64,000 bases of DNA from an uncultured Collinsella sp. Its GTDB lineage: Bacteria; Actinomycetota; Coriobacteriia; Coriobacteriales; Coriobacteriaceae. Shown piece after piece: positions 35,610 through 43,233 of this stretch (position 1 is its first letter; each line of letters opens with the position of its first letter). The stretch covers positions 62,001 to 126,000 of the forward strand of contig CAKTVB010000003.1 of the NCBI GenBank assembly GCA_934621295.1, given 5' to 3'. Under the pieces are notes generated by a model. That model was not told the DNA's origin. It saw nothing but the letters and a program-made list of their open reading frames with translations, and did not search any database. The position numbers and the translations under genes are program-made.

Positions 35610-35626
35610 CACGCACAAAGGGTTGA

Positions 35627-37576
35627 CTAGAGCTCGCAGGCGACCTTGTAGCCATCGCCGATGGCGTCGCGAATGTTGCCGCACTTCTGAGCATCACCCA
35701 GCACATGGGTGACAATCCCCGCAGCGGCAAGGTCGTCGGCCAGCTTGGTGTTGGGACGGTAGCCCATGGCGAGCACCAGCGTATCGGCGTCGAGGATAGT
35801 ATGAACCTCGCCGTCCTTCTCATAGGAAATGGTGTCCTCGGTGATCTCGGTCACCTTGGCCTCGGTCAGCACCTCTACGCCCTTGGAAAGCATGCGGGTG
35901 ATGAGCACCGCGCGACCAGCACCTCCCTCGCTGGCGGCAAGCGTCCCGGTCATCTCGATGATGGTCACGCGACGGTTGGCCGGGGACAGGTCGTTGACCA
36001 ACGGAGCGAGATAATCGGCCGCCTCGCAGCCCACGGTACCGCCACCCACGATAACGATCTTCTTGCCCGGGAAGGCCTTGCCGCCCAGCAGGTCGTCGGC
36101 AGTCATGACCTGCTTAAAGCCCTGCATAAAGGCAGGGGCGATAGGCTCGGCGCCATAGGCGAGGACAACCTCGTAGCCGGGATAGTCGCGCTGGATATCC
36201 TCGGCGGTGAGCTCCGTGCCAAAGACACACTTCACGCCAGCCTCTGCCAGGCGACGGTACTGATACTTGATAACACGCGTGAGCTCCTGCTTTGCCGGCG
36301 GAACGGCCGCGATGCGCATCTCTCCGCCAGGCTCCTCCTGCTTGTCCACCAGCACCACGTTGTGACCGCGCTTGGCAGCGATGAAAGCTGCCTCCATACC
36401 GGCGGGGCCAGCGCCCACAACCAGGACGTTCTTAGGGGCATCGGCGGGCTCGTAGCCGGCCTCGTCATGCTCGACATCCGGGTTGACGGTGCAGGAGATA
36501 CGTTTGCCAAACATGATGCCATTCAGGCAGCGCAGGCAGCCAATGCAGGGGCGGATTTCGTCGGCGTTGCCGGCAGCCGCCTTGTTGCAGAACTCGGCGT
36601 CGCACAGGTTGGCGCGGCCCATCATGCAGATGTCGGCAGCTCCGTCTTCAATAAGCTCTTCGGCAATCCAAGCCTCGTTGATGCGTCCGACGGTAGCGAT
36701 GGGGATATTTACATGCTTCTTGATCTCGCGCGAGCAAGCGGCGTGCGATGCCTGCTGAGTGCCAGCAGCGGGAATGGCAGAGCCGCGCTTGATGGTCGTG
36801 CCGCCCGAGACGTGAATCATGTCGACGCCCGCCTTCTCCAGGCGACGGGATACATAGATCATATCGTTGAGCGTCAGGCCGCCATCGGTGTACTCGTCGC
36901 CCGAAATACGCACATCGATGATGAAATCCTTGCCGCAACGCTCGCGAATTTCGGCGATGACCTCGAGCAAGAAGCGCATGCGGGCGTCAAGCGAGCCACC
37001 ATACTCGTCGGTACGCTTGTTGTAGAGCGGCGTCAAGAAACCGCCGAGCATGCCATGAGCGTGAGCGGCATGCACCTCGACACCATCGACGCCCGCCTTT
37101 TGCATGCGCACGGCGGCGTCACCAAACTGATGCGTAAGCTCGTGAATCTCGTCGATCGTAATGGGGCGAGGCGCCTCGCGCGCATAGGACGGACCCACAA
37201 ACGAGGGGGCAATCAGGCGCGGGGTGCCCGGAACGTTAAAAGCCATGTAGGCAGGATGGAATAGCTGAGGCATGATCTTGCAACCATACTCGTGAACCGC
37301 CGCAGCGAGCTTCTCCCAACCAGGAATGAACGTATCGTCATAGCAGCACATATCGCCCGGAAGATAGGTGTAGGTGGGCTCGACGGTAACCACCTCGGTG
37401 ATGATAAGGCCCACGCCGCCCTTGGCACGGGCGCGATAGTGGTCGATGAGGTCTTGGGTCACATAGCCATGATCGGCCATGTTGGTGGATACCGGCGGCA
37501 TGAAAACACGGTTCTTAACCTGAGTCGTGCCGACATTGATGGGACTAAAGAGCATTGGATAGGCTGAAGACTCCAT
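35627..37576 (-). CDS. NADH:flavin oxidoreductase with Fe-S cluster (FadH/BaiCD/enoate-reductase-like)
   Basis: A 649-residue multidomain ene-reductase. Residues 1-370 form an FMN TIM barrel of the Old Yellow Enzyme type (LFSPINVGTTQVKNRVFMPP, HAAHAHGMLGGFLTPLYNKR, GRANL). Cys residues in CIGCLRCLNGIMFGKRISC ligate a [4Fe-4S] cluster. Residues 380-649 hold FAD/NAD sites (LVVGAGPAGMEAAF and IVIVGGGTVGCEAADYL). It transfers electrons from NAD(P)H to an activated C=C bond. Dienoyl-CoA, cinnamate/enoate, bile-acid or other gut substrates cannot be told apart from sequence. ATG at 37576 follows GAAGGGAA. It stands alone. Confidence 0.9.
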   Translation of the reverse strand: MESSAYPMLFSPINVGTTQVKNRVFMPPVSTNMADHGYVTQDLIDHYRARAKGGVGLIITEVVTVEPTYTYLPGDMCCYDDTFIPGWEKLAAAVHEYGCKIMPQLFHPAYMAFNVPGTPRLIAPSFVGPSYAREAPRPITIDEIHELTHQFGDAAVRMQKAGVDGVEVHAAHAHGMLGGFLTPLYNKRTDEYGGSLDARMRFLLEVIAEIRERCGKDFIIDVRISGDEYTDGGLTLNDMIYVSRRLEKAGVDMIHVSGGTTIKRGSAIPAAGTQQASHAACSREIKKHVNIPIATVGRINEAWIAEELIEDGAADICMMGRANLCDAEFCNKAAAGNADEIRPCIGCLRCLNGIMFGKRISCTVNPDVEHDEAGYEPADAPKNVLVVGAGPAGMEAAFIAAKRGHNVVLVDKQEEPGGEMRIAAVPPAKQELTRVIKYQYRRLAEAGVKCVFGTELTAEDIQRDYPGYEVVLAYGAEPIAPAFMQGFKQVMTADDLLGGKAFPGKKIVIVGGGTVGCEAADYLAPLVNDLSPANRRVTIIEMTGTLAASEGGAGRAVLITRMLSKGVEVLTEAKVTEITEDTISYEKDGEVHTILDADTLVLAMGYRPNTKLADDLAAAGIVTHVLGDAQKCGNIRDAIGDGYKVACEL

Positions 37577-37678
37577 GGGGGTTCCCTTCGGTTGGGCCGC
37601 GGCGCGGCGCCTGCTAACCACACCATCGTAGCAGGTGCAAGCCCAATGCCAAGGTTTCATCGACCCCCTCGTCACACG

Positions 37679-37879
37679 TCACTTAATGCCGCGGCCCAGG
37701 TCCTCGGCGACCTTGTCCGCACCTTTAACGGCAGGACAGCTCTTCTTGTGTCCGCAGTGGCCCGTGCACACGCCTCCTTGAGCGCAATCGGCACAGGTGC
37801 CCTTGCGGTAGATGCGCACGCACACGGCCACAAACGCAATGGCGATGAGCAGCAAGATAACGATATCGATGGGGGCCAT
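37679..37879 (-). CDS. FeoB-associated Cys-rich membrane peptide
   Basis: 66 residues: one N-terminal membrane helix (IDIVILLLIAIAFVAVCVRI) and then a Cys-rich tail, CADCAQGGVC-x2-HCGHKKSC. This is the pattern of the small proteins found after feoB in many Gram-positives, thought to assist or regulate ferrous iron transport. The feoB terminator lies between the two genes, so this peptide may have its own promoter or rely on read-through. RBS AAGGAAGG precedes the ATG. Confidence 0.85.
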   Translation of the reverse strand: MAPIDIVILLLIAIAFVAVCVRIYRKGTCADCAQGGVCTGHCGHKKSCPAVKGADKVAEDLGRGIK

Positions 37880-37948
37880 CTGGCCTTCCTTTCATAAGTT
37901 TTCCTAATGCAACTTTACCCCATATGCCCAGCTTCAACGCCATCTTCG

Positions 37949-37986
37949 CAAAAAAGCCGCCCGCAGGCACAAGCCCACGAGCGGCT
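37949..37986 (-). terminator. Terminator downstream of feoB
   Basis: AGCCGC...GCGGCT with an interrupted inner stem (CGTGGGCTT pairing with the GCCTGCGGG side), followed on the minus strand by six T. It lies 39 bp after the feoB stop. Confidence 0.7.
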
Positions 37987-38024
37987 GGGGAGAAGGCGAG
38001 CGAATCGCAGCCTTACGAACGCTT

Positions 38025-40583
38025 TTACGCGGTAGCGCTCACCACGCTGGAGGAGTTGGTCTCATCCTCATCCGTCCATGCAAAATGAGGCATGGGGCGG
38101 AAAATCTGGAAGAGCATACCTGCCAGCAGCACGAAGGCAACAATCGTCCAGAAACCAAACTGACCAAGCGCAATCAGCTCGTAGAGCTGGTTGATGATAA
38201 GGCCGATCACCCAGGCAAAGGCGCACTCGTAGCCGATGGCGATGGCAGTCCACTTGCCGGAGTTCATCTGATTACGGATGGTGCCCATAGCTGCGAAGCA
38301 CGGAGCGCACAGCAGGTTGAAGGCGCCAAAGGCCACGCAGGCACCCATCGTGGGGAACATAGCGGCGAACGCGGTCCACAGGCTCGGGTCGGTCTCGCCC
38401 ACATCGCCCACCGAGAGAAGCGAACCGGCGGTCGCGACAACGTTCTCCTTGGCAACAAGGCCGGAGACGGTAAGAGCCGTTGCCTGCCAGGTGCTAAAGC
38501 CAAGCGGAGCGAAGATCCAAGCCACGAGGTTGCCGAGCATGGCAAGCACGGAGTAGTCCATGAACTCCTCGGGGATGCCATCCATGGAAGGCAGGTAACC
38601 AAAGGCGCCCTCGAACATACCGAAGTTGGAGAGGAACCACACCACGACAGTGGAAGCGAAGATGACCGTACCAGCCTTCTTGATGAACGCGAAGCAGCGC
38701 TCCCACACGTGCAGCGCCCAGGAACGGATCGCCGGGAAGTGGTAGGCGGGCAGCTCCATGACAAACGGGGTGGGACGACCGGCAAAGAGCTTGGTCTTCT
38801 TGAGCATCAGGCCAGAAGCGATGACGGCAAAGACGCCCAGGAAGTAGAAGAGCGGAGAGATCCAGCTGGCGCTCGTCGAAGAGTCGCCGATAATCGAACC
38901 CATAAGCAGGGCGATGATCGGCAGCTTCGCGCCGCAGGGGATGAACGTCGTGGTCATGACCGTCATGCGGCGGTCCTTCTCGTTCTCGATGGTCTTGGTT
39001 GCCATGACGCCCGGGACGCCGCAGCCGGAGGAGACGAGCATCGGGATGAACGACTTACCGGACAGGCCAAAGCGGCGGAAGATGCGGTCCATGATGAAGG
39101 CGACACGGGCCATGTAGCCGCAGTCCTCCAAGAAGGAGAGCATCACAAAGAGCAGGAACATCTGTGGGACGAAGCCCATGATGGCGCCGATGCCGCCCAC
39201 GATACCGTCGCAGACGAGGGAGTCGACAAGACCGCCGTCCTCGGTGCCGCCAGCCACGAGGGCATCGTGCACCGCGGTGGTGATGCCGGGGACGAACGGG
39301 CCGTAGTCGGCAGGGTCGGGCTCGGCAACATCGAGGTCATCGACCGCCTGAGCAGCGGTGACGGTAGCAGCAGCCGTACCAGCGTCCTCGTCCTCCTCGA
39401 CCTCGCCCTTCACGGACGCGGCCTCGGGCTCGGCAGCGATGGTCTTGAGCGCGTCGGCAGCAGCGTCGCCATCCTCGGCGTCGACGGCGTCGTTATAGGC
39501 GGATACATCGATACCCTCGGCGTCAGCAGCGTCGATGAACGCGGCGATCTCGGCCTGAGCCTGCGTATACTCGCCAGTAGCCTCGTCATATGCATCGCGG
39601 CCCTGGCCCAGCACGAACCAGCCATCGGTACCAAAGAGCTGATCGTTGGTGAAGTCGGTCACCGTACCGCCAAGCGTGGACACGGCAATGTAGTAGACGG
39701 CGAACATGATGACAACGAAGATCGGCAGACCAAGGATACGGTTGGTGACCACGCGGTCGATCTTCTCGGAGGTGCTCATCTTTGCCGGAGCCTTGATGAG
39801 GCACTCGTCGATGATGTGGGCGATCACGCCATAGCGCTCGCCGGTGATGATGGACTCGGCATCGTCGTCGCAGTCCTTCTCGCACTGGGCAACGAGCTGC
39901 TCCACGCGCTCGGCATGGTCCTTCGTGAGGCTGATGAGCTTGCACGCGGCCTCGTCGCGCTCAAAGAGCTTGACGGCGTAGTAACGGCGCTTCTCGGCAG
40001 AGACGCTTGCGGGAAGCAGGTTCTCGATATGGGTGAGAACGTCCTCGATAGCAGAGTCGAATTTATGCTCGGGCACATGACCCTTGGTGGCCGCAGACTT
40101 CTTGACCTGCGCGAACAGCTCGTCGATGCCCTTGTTCTTAAGAGCCGAGATCATGACGACCGGGCAGCCCAGACGATCGGAGAGCTTTTTGACGTCGATC
40201 TTGTCGCCGGACTTCTCAACAAGGTCGGCCATGTTGAGGGCGGCCACGACGGGAAGGCCCGTCTCGATGACCTGGAGAGCCAGGTACAGGTTGCGCTCAA
40301 GGTTGGTGGCGTCGATAACCTGAACGACGACATCGGGCTCGCCGCTCATGAGGTAGTCGCGCGAGCACTGCTCCTCGGGGCTGTACGGCGACAGCGAGTA
40401 AATGCCGGGGAGGTCCGTAATGGTCACGCTCTTGTCGCTCAAGAGCTTGGCTTCCTTTTTCTCAACCGTGACGCCCGGCCAGTTGCCAACGTAACCGTTG
40501 GCGCCGGTGATCAGGTTGAACAGCGTGGTCTTGCCGCAGTTGGGGTTACCCGCAAGAGCAACATGGATCTGAGAATCCGCCAT
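38025..40583 (-). CDS. feoB: Ferrous iron transporter FeoB with an acidic insert
   Basis: An 852-residue membrane protein. The N-terminal G domain has GNPNCGKTTLFN (G1), TDLPGIYSLSPYS (G3), NMADLVEK (G4) and ISALKNKG (G5). A helical spacer and then the FeoB membrane core follow, with gate motifs FVPQMFLLF and SSGCGVPGVMATK. Unusually, about 100 residues (328-431) between the first membrane helix and the next conserved segment are very rich in Asp, Glu and Ala. It imports Fe2+ across the cytoplasmic membrane. It is preceded by two FeoA genes on the same strand and by a CTAAC-type palindrome in its own leader. Confidence 0.95.
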   Translation of the reverse strand: MADSQIHVALAGNPNCGKTTLFNLITGANGYVGNWPGVTVEKKEAKLLSDKSVTITDLPGIYSLSPYSPEEQCSRDYLMSGEPDVVVQVIDATNLERNLYLALQVIETGLPVVAALNMADLVEKSGDKIDVKKLSDRLGCPVVMISALKNKGIDELFAQVKKSAATKGHVPEHKFDSAIEDVLTHIENLLPASVSAEKRRYYAVKLFERDEAACKLISLTKDHAERVEQLVAQCEKDCDDDAESIITGERYGVIAHIIDECLIKAPAKMSTSEKIDRVVTNRILGLPIFVVIMFAVYYIAVSTLGGTVTDFTNDQLFGTDGWFVLGQGRDAYDEATGEYTQAQAEIAAFIDAADAEGIDVSAYNDAVDAEDGDAAADALKTIAAEPEAASVKGEVEEDEDAGTAAATVTAAQAVDDLDVAEPDPADYGPFVPGITTAVHDALVAGGTEDGGLVDSLVCDGIVGGIGAIMGFVPQMFLLFVMLSFLEDCGYMARVAFIMDRIFRRFGLSGKSFIPMLVSSGCGVPGVMATKTIENEKDRRMTVMTTTFIPCGAKLPIIALLMGSIIGDSSTSASWISPLFYFLGVFAVIASGLMLKKTKLFAGRPTPFVMELPAYHFPAIRSWALHVWERCFAFIKKAGTVIFASTVVVWFLSNFGMFEGAFGYLPSMDGIPEEFMDYSVLAMLGNLVAWIFAPLGFSTWQATALTVSGLVAKENVVATAGSLLSVGDVGETDPSLWTAFAAMFPTMGACVAFGAFNLLCAPCFAAMGTIRNQMNSGKWTAIAIGYECAFAWVIGLIINQLYELIALGQFGFWTIVAFVLLAGMLFQIFRPMPHFAWTDEDETNSSSVVSATA

Positions 40584-40639
40584 GCAATCCTTCTTCCCAT
40601 TGCGCTCGGACTGCTTCCATACCGTCCGAGTTGGATGTC

Positions 40640-40664
40640 TTTAAGTTAGAAATTACTAACTTTA
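40640..40664 (-). promoter_or_regulatory. Palindrome upstream of feoB, possible iron-regulator site
   Basis: AAGTTAG and CTAACTT are separated by AAATTA, 57 bp upstream of the feoB ATG. The half-sites GTTAG/CTAAC also form the outer arms of the large palindrome at 41334-41389 and resemble DtxR/IdeR half-sites, though the spacing differs. Confidence 0.5.
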
Positions 40665-40691
40665 CCTGCAAAAATGTTCGTCTAGGTCAAC

Positions 40692-40913
40692 TTACTGAAC
40701 CTCGACGACAGCTGCCTCCTCCTTGCGGATAGACAGCTCGTAGCCGCGAACGTTGATCTCGACAGGGTCGCCCAGCGGTGCGACCTTGACGACCTTGAAC
40801 GAGGTGCCCTTGATGAGGCCCAGGTCCATAAGGTGACGGCGCAGCGCGCCCTCGCCGTGCAGTTTCACGATCGTGGAGCCCTCGCCCACCTTGACGTCTC
40901 CCAGAGTTTTCAT
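40692..40913 (-). CDS. feoA: FeoA-domain protein (second)
   Basis: 73 residues forming one SH3-like FeoA domain: LHGEGALRRHLMDLGLIKGT and PLGDPVEINVRGYELSIRKEEA are the family motifs. It probably binds the cytoplasmic part of FeoB. The ATG at 40913 follows GGAAGGGGG; a longer frame upstream has no ribosome site. It lies between the first FeoA gene and feoB. Two separate FeoA genes with a single FeoB is common in anaerobic Gram-positives. Confidence 0.9.
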   Translation of the reverse strand: MKTLGDVKVGEGSTIVKLHGEGALRRHLMDLGLIKGTSFKVVKVAPLGDPVEINVRGYELSIRKEEAAVVEVQ

Positions 40914-41033
40914 TGCATCCCCCTTCCGAATACTCGTACTTGCGATTTGCATATCACCTTCACGCACGAGATTCTTGGCCGCCGGCGCGCATTCGGCCGC
41001 CAAGAATCTCGCTGCGAAATGTGCTTGGATAGG

Positions 41034-41279
41034 CTAGGCAGCGACGGTCATGACGTGTTGGGCAACCTTGGTGTCCAAGCCAAAGCGCGCGCCCAAGATG
41101 GTGACGATGATGTTCGCCCCGCTCGAGCTCACCACGTGGATCTCGTTGCCCTCGACAAAGCCGATGTCGTTAAGGTGGCGCTTCATGTCGTCGGCGCCTT
41201 TAACGCGGGAAACCTTGACGGTTTCGCCCGCTTTGACCAGCGAGAGGGGCATTGCCGGCATCATGGGTTTGTTCGTCAT
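41034..41279 (-). CDS. feoA: FeoA-domain protein (first)
   Basis: 81 residues with one FeoA domain: PLSLVKAGETVKVSRVKG, MKRHLNDIGFVEGNEI and SGANIIVTILGARFGLD. It is the first gene of the feo cluster and lies directly behind a 56-bp nested palindrome. Start chosen at 41279 (MTNKPMMPAM) after GGATGG; an ATG 8 codons upstream is possible. A role as FeoB partner or as iron-responsive corepressor cannot be separated by sequence. Confidence 0.88.
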   Translation of the reverse strand: MTNKPMMPAMPLSLVKAGETVKVSRVKGADDMKRHLNDIGFVEGNEIHVVSSSGANIIVTILGARFGLDTKVAQHVMTVAA

Positions 41280-41333
41280 GTCGCTTCCATCCTTTGCATA
41301 CATCGAGCTGGCCTTCGACACCGTCTGTCTGTC

Positions 41334-41389
41334 AAAAAGTTAGCCTGCTCTATGTTTACTTAAGTAAACTAGCATGTGGCTAACTTTTT
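41334..41389 (-). promoter_or_regulatory. 56-bp nested palindrome controlling the feo cluster
   Basis: The outer arms AAAAAGTTAGCC and GGCTAACTTTTT are perfect over 12 bp. The centre is the perfect 16-mer GTTTACTTAAGTAAAC (41354-41369), and all share one dyad axis at 41361/41362. It ends 55 bp upstream of the first feoA. A metal-responsive repressor of the DtxR/IdeR type is the likely binder (inference). Confidence 0.6.
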
Positions 41390-41526
41390 GGGAAGGCCTG
41401 CGGAGTTATTTTCAAAAAATGTTTCCATTGGTTAACGCTAGACCTATGTGAGCATTAATCGGCAGATGGTCGTGATAGCCCGGTCAGAGGATAAAGGCCC
41501 TGCGAAGAGGGGCCGCGAACGCACAA

Positions 41527-41564
41527 AAGCGGTCTGCCCTACTCGATGGCGAGGCAGACCGCTT
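41527..41564 (-). terminator. Terminator of the zinc-ribbon protein gene
   Basis: AAGCGGTCTGCC and GGCAGACCGCTT are perfect 12-bp arms around a 14-base loop, with TTTTG on the minus strand. It lies 35 bp after the stop. Confidence 0.85.
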
Positions 41565-41598
41565 GATGCTGATGCAATCTTAGATTGTCGTGCTGCGG

Positions 41599-42891
41599 CT
41601 ACTTGAGCGTTATACAGGCTGCGAGCGCGTCGCCATAGTCTTCCAGGGACATTCCGAGAGCCTCCTGCGCGACCACTCCACCAACGAGCAGCTGCACCGT
41701 CCGCCCCTTGGAAGTTCCAAGCTCCTTTGCGTAGCCGCAGCCATAACCCGGCACGCCCTGCTCATACGTCACGATCTTGAAGTCCGCGTTATCGTTTGCA
41801 TCTCCATTCCGAATGAAGTCCGTCACGCTCCAATTGCCAGTCCCGGCGCCATAATCAGGACGCTCCTGAGTTGTGTACTCAAACTCGTCGATTGGGAACC
41901 AGTCCGGCAGGACCATGGTGAAGTAGTCGGTGTCGATTGTGCGGGCCTGCTTGGCTTCCTCAGCGCGCCGTGCGGCCTCCCCCTCAGCCTGCTTGGCGGC
42001 CACGGCGTCATCGCGACGTTTGGTCGCCGCCGTAGCAAGGACGTCGGCATCGAAGGTATAGCCCGCGTCCGCGGCACCTTTGTCGCCCTCGGCCCACTTC
42101 TTCGCGTCGGCGATCTGCTCGTCCGTCACGTCGACCGCGGGGACTGGGTCGAGCGTCACGGCGTCTCCGGTAGCATCGACGCCACCCTCCTTCTTGGCGG
42201 CTTCCTCGTCGACCCTCACCTCGACCTCGGTATCGGGGACGGTGTAGACCGTCCCGTCTGCAGCGATGGGCGAGCCCGCCACCGTGACGGTATACGCGCC
42301 GCGGCGCAACTCGAGGCCGGCGCCCGCGGAGTCGACGTAGTAGACCTTGTTGACGTCCTCACCGCGCTCCTCGCGGCCCTTGACCCGCAGCGGTACGCGC
42401 GTTGCCCCGGCCGCGGTATCCCATCCCTCGCCCGACACCGATACGCGCACGATATGCTCGGCCGCAAGGGCCTCCTGCTCGGCGGCTTCGCGCGCACGCT
42501 CGGGCGCATAGACGCCAAAGTAATAGCCAACGCCGCCGCCCAAGACGAGCAGCGCCACCACGATTGCAGCGATTATTAGAGGCTTCTTGGGGCGCTCAAA
42601 ACGGGCGAGGTCCGCAGCTTCATTAAGATCGGCGCTGTTAGACCCTAGCTCAGATGCCTCCCCCGCAGAGGAATCGCCGCCGATTCGCTCGGACGAGGCG
42701 CACACATCTCCAGGAACCCTTTCTGCGCCGTCCAAGCCGGCAGATTGAGACGCAGCCCCTTCGGCAGCACCGACTCCGGGCTCGGTCGCCTCCCCCGGCA
42801 GCGAATCGAATCCGTCGCCCGCAGGCCGGCCGCATTTGGGACAAAACCTGGCCCCGTCCTCCATCTCGGCACCGCATTCCCTGCAAAACAT
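41599..42891 (-). CDS. Zinc-ribbon, single-pass membrane protein of unknown function
   Basis: 430 residues. A zinc ribbon opens the protein (CRECGAEMEDGARFCPKCG, 3-21). A Gly/Ser/Glu-rich linker follows, then one membrane helix (IIAAIVVALLVLGGGVGYYF, about 105-124). The outer part has a strand-rich region (about 140-230), an Ala/Lys/Glu coiled-coil-like stretch (about 255-315) and a C-terminal domain (TDYFTMVLPDWFPIDEFEYT to ACITLK). Only the ribbon is a known family (zinc_ribbon_2 type). ATG follows GAGGGGACGCT. Single gene with its own terminator. Function unknown; an envelope sensor or surface protein is conceivable. Confidence 0.75.
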   Translation of the reverse strand: MFCRECGAEMEDGARFCPKCGRPAGDGFDSLPGEATEPGVGAAEGAASQSAGLDGAERVPGDVCASSERIGGDSSAGEASELGSNSADLNEAADLARFERPKKPLIIAAIVVALLVLGGGVGYYFGVYAPERAREAAEQEALAAEHIVRVSVSGEGWDTAAGATRVPLRVKGREERGEDVNKVYYVDSAGAGLELRRGAYTVTVAGSPIAADGTVYTVPDTEVEVRVDEEAAKKEGGVDATGDAVTLDPVPAVDVTDEQIADAKKWAEGDKGAADAGYTFDADVLATAATKRRDDAVAAKQAEGEAARRAEEAKQARTIDTDYFTMVLPDWFPIDEFEYTTQERPDYGAGTGNWSVTDFIRNGDANDNADFKIVTYEQGVPGYGCGYAKELGTSKGRTVQLLVGGVVAQEALGMSLEDYGDALAACITLK

Positions 42892-43161
42892 AGCGTCCCC
42901 TCTCCCCTGTGCCCGCGCGAACGGGCATCTTTCGACTCCATGATGCCATCAAACCATCCGTCCATGTTACGCAACATCAAGGTATTCGCCATCCAACTCG
43001 GCGCTCGAGCCGTATCTTTCAATCACCAGTTCCGACAACTCGATGCGTCCCGTTGACCCGACCAAAGTGCGAGGTTATGATTTCACCTGCGGAATGAATG
43101 TCTCCGTTGGGCTAAACCGGCCACGTTGCCAAGCTGCACCCTAAACCGCCTTGTTGCTGAT
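42892..43161. other. Divergent intergenic region and leader of the CLC gene
   Basis: It holds the promoters of the zinc-ribbon gene (minus) and the CLC transporter (plus). The 3' part (GCTGATGACTTCTGC at about 43156) resembles the 3' end of fluoride riboswitches and runs into a terminator stem, but the 5' aptamer consensus was not found. Confidence 0.4.
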
Positions 43162-43217
43162 GACTTCTGCTGTCTTGCATTGCCCCAGGCAATCGCTGCG
43201 CAGCAGAAGTCTTTTTT
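43162..43217 (+). terminator. Leader terminator (attenuator) upstream of the CLC-F gene
   Basis: GACTTCTGCTG and CAGCAGAAGTC are perfect 11-bp arms with an inner GCATTGCC/GGCAATCGC stem, then TTTTTT. It ends 16 bp before the CLC ATG on the same strand with no gene upstream on that strand, so it must act on this gene's own leader. Confidence 0.75.
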
Positions 43218-43233
43218 ATTAAGGAGCGAAACG

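Noticed and set aside
38085..40649. An 854-codon plus-strand frame opposite feoB
   Set aside because: It has low-complexity composition, no family motif, and is fully antisense to a certain FeoB. I treated it as a shadow.
43060..43170. Confident fluoride riboswitch annotation
   Set aside because: Only the 3' part resembles the consensus. The GGxGAUG 5' half could not be found, so it is kept as a question rather than a feature.
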